From JAJXSS01 sp964547135 (GTDB lineage: Bacteria > Planctomycetota > Phycisphaerae > Phycisphaerales > Phycisphaeraceae): 8,629 nt of DNA. Positions 5,460-8,629 of the stretch are shown here, one piece after another (the stretch's first letter is position 1; every line of letters begins with the position of its first letter). The notes below the pieces were generated by a model. It saw only the letters and a program-made list of their open reading frames with translations. It was not told the DNA's origin and did not search any database. Both the position numbers and the translations under genes were made by a program. The DNA lies in contig CAZJMK010000104.1 in assembly GCA_964547135.1 (NCBI GenBank), positions 1 through 8,629 of the forward strand, given 5' to 3'.

Positions 5460-6679
5460 TTAGGTGTTTGTACGGTATGGTCCAATGTGCTCTGGTGGGT
5501 CAGAAATGCGGTTTTACTGTCTCGGTAGGACGCAGTATTTGCAGGGCGCGCTACACTTTGCGCTACACTTTTTTCACCCCCTGAAACGGCCCGTTTGAAA
5601 TGGTCATCGGTGGTCATGCGGTAGTGGGCATCGGCCACGGCTTCCGTGTGACCCAGCCATCCCGCACACACATGACTGGGGAATTCATCCGCCAATTCGG
5701 TGGCTCTTGTCGCCCGCATGTTCTGCCAGGGCTTGGGCCATGGAACCAGCCCGGCGGCGATGATGTATCGATTTAATTGCGTGCGCAAGTTCACGCTCGA
5801 ATCGCGGTAGCGGCTGATGACATATACACTGCCCGACTCTGCCTCATCAAACACCCGTTGCAAATGCCCGGCTAACTCCGGGAACAATGGCACCAGTCGG
5901 ATGCCTCCGTCGGCATGATGCTCGGTTTTGCTCGCCCGTATGGTCATGCTGCGGTTGGCAAAGTCGATGTCACCCCATTTCAGGCTCAGGGCTTCCGATG
6001 GAATACGCAATCCGCCCCAGCGTGCCAGGGCGATGAGCAGCTTCCATTGCGGATCTGGAGCCACCTCTATCACCCGCTGGACATCCTTTGCTGCAATGAA
6101 CATGCGTCGGGCTGGGTTTCCTTGCACCCCGCCCTTGATGTGGCCGAACGGGTTCTCATGGATCAGCTTGTGGCGCTGGGCCACGGTGAAATAATGCCGG
6201 GCGTAGTAGCACCATTTGCTCACCGTTGCAATCGCCCGTTTCTCGCTCAACAGGTGAGCGCGGTACGCATCTGCATCAGCGGGAGTGATACGTCCCACCA
6301 GCATTTCACCCATGAATCGGCACAGGTGCCGCTGTGCTTGCCTCATGACGATCATCGTGCCTGGCTTGATGTCTTTACGCTGTTCAAGATACTGGTCGAT
6401 GAAGTCCGTCAATTTGGTCGCTGCTTGACCATCACCGCACAACTCCGCCCGCATCAACCGTTGTCGCAGCTTGCCCGATACCGCCTCCAGCCATGCCCGT
6501 GTGGCCGGGGCCGGTTCCACCCCTGCATCCCTTGACCGTTCCAGCTCCGTGACATGCCCGCGAATCTGCTCCGCAGCACGTCTGCCGATCAGTCCCAACC
6601 GAACAGGATGCCTTGCCCCGTCCGTCCGGCTGGCGTGAACGATGAAGACCTCGCCGGCAACTTTCGATAGGCTCGCCAT
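5405..6679 (-). CDS. Phage-type tyrosine recombinase (integrase)
   Basis: Site-specific DNA integrase of 424 residues, cutting and rejoining DNA through a tyrosine. The N-terminal part (residues about 85-180) looks like the SAM-like core-binding domain. The catalytic domain (about 190-365) shows R225 (GGLRIPSE), K251 (ASKTEHH), R322 in QNMR, H344 (WLGH) and nucleophile Y353 (HYR). The usual His of the HxxR box is Gln319 here; related integrases of this style, as I recall them, also carry Gln. Residues 371-378 (SVAQSVAR) come from a perfect 12-bp tandem duplication at 5548-5571. The last 17 codons are antisense to the tRNA gene, ending in GRIRTRDQGIMSPPL, so the C-terminus depends on the integration site. 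The start at 6679 has AAGGA 8 bases upstream. The gene lies 18 bp after the toxin gene in the same direction, so it may share the toxin-antitoxin promoter. Confidence 0.9.
   Translation of the reverse strand: MASLSKVAGEVFIVHASRTDGARHPVRLGLIGRRAAEQIRGHVTELERSRDAGVEPAPATRAWLEAVSGKLRQRLMRAELCGDGQAATKLTDFIDQYLEQRKDIKPGTMIVMRQAQRHLCRFMGEMLVGRITPADADAYRAHLLSEKRAIATVSKWCYYARHYFTVAQRHKLIHENPFGHIKGGVQGNPARRMFIAAKDVQRVIEVAPDPQWKLLIALARWGGLRIPSEALSLKWGDIDFANRSMTIRASKTEHHADGGIRLVPLFPELAGHLQRVFDEAESGSVYVISRYRDSSVNLRTQLNRYIIAAGLVPWPKPWQNMRATRATELADEFPSHVCAGWLGHTEAVADAHYRMTTDDHFKRAVSGGEKSVAQSVARPANTASYRDSKTAFLTHQSTLDHTVQTPNGSGRIRTRDQGIMSPPL
5420..5459. other. Presumed attachment site (tRNA 3' half)
   Basis: The integrase gene reads straight into the tRNA 3' half in the opposite direction, the usual layout where a tyrosine recombinase has inserted an element and rebuilt the tRNA end. 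The core must lie within the tRNA 3' portion, but its limits cannot be set because I found no second copy of TTCGAATCCTGC or CGCTCCC further right in the window. The other att site is presumably outside. Confidence 0.5.
5548..5571. repeat. 12-bp perfect tandem duplication inside the integrase gene
   Basis: GCGCTACACTTT occurs twice head to tail. It keeps the frame and encodes the repeated S-V-A in SVAQSVAR, in the tail after the catalytic domain. Confidence 0.85.
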
Positions 6680-6697
6680 GTCAGAGTTCCTTCCGCA

Positions 6698-6955
6698 TCA
6701 GCGGTAAACGTCCTTGCGATGGGCAATTCGCAGCACCAGCACGATCAGCCTGGCATCATGAATCTCATACACCACCCGGTAATCCCCGATACGGACCCGC
6801 CAAAGGTTATCATCCCCGGCCAGTTTCACCACGCCCTCGGGCCTTGGCTGATTCGCCAAAGTTTCCAGCAATTTTACCACCTTGCGTTGAACCTCACGAG
6901 GCAGTTTCGTCAGGGCCTTGCGCGGGGTCGGCTGAATGATGACCTGATAAGCCAT
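6698..6955 (-). CDS. RelE/ParE-superfamily toxin
   Basis: Predicted toxin of 85 residues. RelE members cleave mRNA in the ribosomal A site, while ParE members poison gyrase; the sequence fits the RelE branch better but the target is inferred. It starts with a short strand (MAYQVIIQPTPRKALTKLP), then a helix pair (VQRKVVKLLETLAN), the typical turn KLAGDDNLWRVRIGDYRVVYEI (R53, R55, R60) and the C-terminal strand IVLVLRIAHRKDVYR with H79, R80 and Y84 available for catalysis. Length is normal. The ATG at 6955 follows the antitoxin stop after only 3 bases, so the two genes are translationally coupled in the usual antitoxin-first order. The integrase begins 18 bases after its stop. The intact frame suggests an active addiction module that would stabilise the integrated element. 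Confidence 0.88.
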   Translation of the reverse strand: MAYQVIIQPTPRKALTKLPREVQRKVVKLLETLANQPRPEGVVKLAGDDNLWRVRIGDYRVVYEIHDARLIVLVLRIAHRKDVYR

Positions 6956-6958
6956 GCG

Positions 6959-7204
6959 TCAAAGCCCCAGGTCGGTTTTGATCTGCTCCAACGTCACCCC
7001 GCCCTTTTCCTTGCGGGCAGCCTTGGCCGCGCGCAGGTCATCGGCATCCTCCAAGGCTTCGATCCGCTGCAAATCAGCAATAGGGACCAGTGCCGCCACG
7101 GGCTTGCCGTGACGTTCCAGCGTCACCCGCTCACCACGATAGGCCACGCGATTGAGTGCATCCGACAAATTCGCCCGCAGGCTGACGATGTTGGTACTGG
7201 CCAT
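6959..7204 (-). CDS. Phd/YefM-family antitoxin
   Basis: Predicted antitoxin of 81 residues that would bind the neighbouring RelE-type toxin with its C-terminal helix and repress its own promoter with the N-terminal domain. The family pattern is clear: LRANLSDALNRVAYRGERVTLERHGKPVAALVPIADLQRIEALED, then a charged tail (AAKAARKEKGGVTLEQIKTDLGL). I start at the ATG at 7204 because AAGGA lies 8 bases upstream; the in-frame ATG three codons earlier touches that site and cannot use it. Its promoter and a palindrome overlapping the -10 box lie just upstream, matching autoregulation. Together with the toxin it forms a type II toxin-antitoxin pair carried by the tRNA-integrated element. Confidence 0.88.
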   Translation of the reverse strand: MASTNIVSLRANLSDALNRVAYRGERVTLERHGKPVAALVPIADLQRIEALEDADDLRAAKAARKEKGGVTLEQIKTDLGL

Positions 7205-7227
7205 AGATATCATCCTTATGTACGTTC

Positions 7228-7242
7228 ATGACATTATATCAT
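7228..7242. promoter_or_regulatory. Operator-like palindrome upstream of the antitoxin gene
   Basis: ATGACATTATATCAT is a 15-base imperfect palindrome (6 of 7 arm pairs) that overlaps the last two bases of the predicted -10 region and the likely transcription start. Phd/YefM antitoxins usually repress at such sites. Two direct ATAATG copies, 8 bases apart on the minus strand, overlap it. Confidence 0.45.
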
Positions 7243-7269
7243 TATCTGGATGCCGGGGGTGCAGGTCAA
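7241..7269 (-). promoter_or_regulatory. Promoter of the toxin-antitoxin(-integrase) genes
   Basis: On the minus strand TTGACC (7269-7264), 17 bases, GATAAT (7246-7241); each box matches the sigma70 consensus at 5 of 6 and the spacing is ideal. It lies 37 bases before the antitoxin ATG. A second TATAAT at 7238-7233 lacks a matching -35. Confidence 0.65.
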
Positions 7270-7277
7270 GTCGAAAA

Positions 7278-7657
7278 TTAAGCACATGAAGTCATGGCTT
7301 TGGCTGCATCACGGGAAACGCGGGCTTCAGCGACCTGGGCAGCGGTCACAGGGACGATGCCAAGAATTTGCATCGCCTCAGTAAACCGTGCCTCGCTCGC
7401 CACCGCGGAATTGGTTTCCGCATCGTCGGCATCACTGATCGCCGTCGTTCGGCCACAGGTGCGGTCCAAAACTAGCTTAATTGCGGCCAAATCCCCACGT
7501 TTTGCTTGCTCGACCAGAACATCCACGATTGCCCGCAGGTCAGCGACGCTGATCTGTTTGAGCATCACCGCTCGCAGTTCCGCCGTGCGACGGGCATAGG
7601 GGTTGCCGGGCCCGCCCCGCCAGCCAGAGATAAATCTGCCATCAGGCCCGCGTCCAT
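7278..7657 (-). pseudogene. DUF5681-like gene, 5' end broken by the IS
   Basis: The remaining 126 codons encode a DUF5681-type protein: the glycine-rich family start GPDGRFISGWRGGPGNP is followed by ARRTAELRAVMLKQ and a helical part ending VEQAKRGDLAAIKLVLDRTCGRT. The family is common on phage-like and integrated elements; its role is not established. The IS begins at 7660, immediately before the first conserved codons, so the native start is lost. The frame continues 23 codons into the IS (to a GTG at 7727) as a chance hybrid start. Joining the sequence beyond the IS directly to this fragment gives an in-frame TGA four codons upstream with no start after it, so the fragment was either already damaged or the right flank is not its original neighbour. 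Its stop lies 9 bases before the -35 of the toxin-antitoxin promoter. Confidence 0.65.
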
Positions 7658-7659
7658 TA

Positions 7660-7676
7660 GGTTCTGTCCCGTAAGT
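7660..7676 (+). repeat. IS left inverted repeat
   Basis: GGTTCTGTCCCGTAAGT, a perfect 17-base match to the reverse complement of the right end. Confidence 0.9.
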
Positions 7677-7729
7677 CCTGTTATATCCGATGAAGGTAGG
7701 GAACACTCTCTTCACCGGAGGCTGCACGG

Positions 7730-8580
7730 ATGCGGCGATACGACCTGACCGACGCGCAATGGGCCATCATTGAACCTTTGCTGCCCCCACGCCAGGGGCG
7801 CGGCAGGCCCTTCCACGACCACCGCAACATGCTCAACGCCTGGTTCTGGATTCTCAACACCGGCTCACCCTGGCGCGATCTGCCCGAACGTTTTGGTCCC
7901 TGGAAAACGGCGTACAACCGTTTCAATCGCTGGCGCAAAGAGGGTCTGATTGACAAGCTCCTGGAGGCTCTGCAAATCCGACTCGACAAGGACGGCCACA
8001 TCGACTGGGACCTGTGGTGCGTCGATGGCTCCAACGTCCGGGCCCACATCGCCGCTGCCGGTGCGGGTAAAAAAGGGGGCCCCAAGAACCCGCCGACCAC
8101 GCACTGGGTCGCAGCCGAGGCGGCTGGGGAACCAAGGTCCATGTGGTTACTGACGGCCGAGGCACTCCCCTGGCCGTCCACCTCACCCCCGGCCAAACCC
8201 ACGAGGCCGCGGCGTTTGAGGAAGTCGTGACTGCCGTACGCATCGCCCAGCCCAAGGGTCGGCCACGCACCCGTCCCCAGCGTCTGGCCGGAGACAAGGG
8301 CTACGACATCCCACGCATTCGCCGCTGGCTCAGACAACGGCACATCACCGCAGTGATCCCCGAAAAACACAAGCCCTTCGGACGATCTCCCGGCCGGCCA
8401 CCGAGCTTGGACCGTGAAGCCTACCGTCGCCGCAACGTCATCGAACGCTGCATCGGCTGGCTCAAACACGCCCGACGCATCGCCACGCGGTACGATAAAA
8501 CCGCGGTCAACTTCCTGGCCATGTTGAAACTCGCTATGATCCAGCATTACTTCAAATCCCACTTACGGGACAGAACCTAG
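7730..8580 (+). CDS. IS5-family DDE transposase made by -1 frameshift (two frames)
   Basis: The first frame (7730-8230 if unshifted) starts at an ATG with GGAGG 8 bases upstream and gives the DUF4096-type N-terminus (YDLTDAQWAIIEPLLPP) and the first catalytic Asp, D99 in CVDGSN. After about codon 115 it loses all resemblance to transposases. The -1 frame then gives DHALGRSRGGWGTK, the second Asp in LAGDKGYD and the Glu in RNVIERCIGWLK. The -1 frame has a stop at 8068-8070, so the switch must occur after it; the run AAAAAAGGGGG at 8069-8079 is right there. The joined product is about 283 residues, normal for IS427-type enzymes. Its stop codon TAG (8578-8580) is outside the IS, made from the TA duplication plus the next G. 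The frames do not fit A-AAA-AAG exactly (codons read AAA AAA GGG), so slippage may be ribosomal or transcriptional, and a simple mutation is not excluded. Confidence 0.82.
8069..8079 (+). promoter_or_regulatory. Probable frameshift site in the transposase
   Basis: A6G5 run read as AAA AAA GGG GG. A -1 shift here joins GAGKK to GPQEPADHALG, restoring the expected transposase. The -1 frame is closed by TAA at 8068-8070, directly before the usable part of the run. Confidence 0.6.
8561..8577 (-). repeat. IS right inverted repeat
   Basis: ACTTACGGGACAGAACC, the exact reverse complement of the left end. It also encodes the last transposase residues, ending in RDRT. Confidence 0.9.
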
Positions 8581-8595
8581 TGTTTCATTGCATCT
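8577..8595 (-). repeat. 19-bp inverted repeat, copy 2, at the IS flank
   Basis: CTAGTGTTTCATTGCATCT starts at the last base of the IS and covers the target duplication and 16 bases of flank. It matches the start of the window in inverted orientation. No gene is visible in the remaining bases to 8629. Confidence 0.8.
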
Positions 8596-8629
8596 CGATT
8601 GATGGATATAGTTTTTTGAGCTTGACCCG

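Larger units (their letters stand above)
7660..8577 (+). mobile_element. IS5-family (IS427-type) insertion sequence, complete
   Basis: The element is 918 bp long, bounded by 17-bp perfect inverted repeats and a TA duplication. It carries one transposase split over two frames, as in the IS427 subgroup, and appears structurally complete. It has inserted into the DUF5681-like gene, pointing opposite to it. Intact ends and no visible damage suggest a recent insertion; the two-frame transposase is normal for this group and is not by itself a sign of decay. Confidence 0.9.
7658..8579. repeat. TA target-site duplication of the IS
   Basis: TA at 7658-7659 and again at 8578-8579 flank the element directly. 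Removing the IS and one copy gives TTAG, which fits the YTAR target preference of IS427-type IS5 elements. Confidence 0.75.

Noticed and set aside
7681..8562. Minus-strand 293-codon ORF across the IS
   Set aside because: Antisense to the transposase, which carries the DDE residues; a GC-rich shadow frame.

Overview
The window looks like a bacterial chromosome fragment, most probably from Planctomycetota; this is an inference from gene content, as there is no rRNA. The pointers are a BON plus DUF1207 outer-membrane-type protein, a very small Cys4 zinc-ribbon protein, a lone FHA protein, a phage-type integrase of the style common in that phylum, and a GATTTGGC-type 8-bp tandem repeat array.

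Left part (1-4824), chromosomal housekeeping: a BON-DUF1207 exported protein (minus), lipA lipoyl synthase (minus), a 72-residue zinc-ribbon protein starting at GTG (plus), an FHA protein with an acidic tail (minus), and the radical-SAM heme chaperone hemW (plus). The zinc-ribbon and FHA genes converge on two back-to-back intrinsic terminators. The FHA and hemW genes diverge with almost no space between their starts. lipA and hemW are both [4Fe-4S] radical-SAM genes, but nothing shows that they are co-regulated.

Middle (4825-5386), gene-free: a bulged hairpin after hemW, an 8-bp tandem repeat array interrupted by exactly 100 Ns (an assembly gap whose true length is unknown), and an 11-bp perfect inverted repeat.

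Right part (5387-8629), integrated element: a CAU-anticodon tRNA gene (elongator Met or Ile2) marks the integration site. A tyrosine-recombinase gene runs into the tRNA 3' end, so its last 17 codons are antisense tRNA sequence. Upstream of the integrase and in the same direction lies a Phd/YefM-RelE type toxin-antitoxin pair with a recognisable promoter and operator-like palindrome; toxin and integrase are 18 bp apart, so the three genes may be one transcript. Next comes a DUF5681-like gene broken by a complete 918-bp IS5-family (IS427-type) element. This IS has 17-bp perfect ends, a TA target duplication, and a transposase in two frames joined at A6G5. The distal att site was not found, so the element probably extends beyond the window.

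I see no clear new defence or metabolic system. The more unusual points are the integrase possibly sitting under toxin-antitoxin control, the transposase stop codon supplied by target DNA, the 8-bp array that breaks the assembly, and a 19-bp inverted repeat linking the IS flank to the start of the window.
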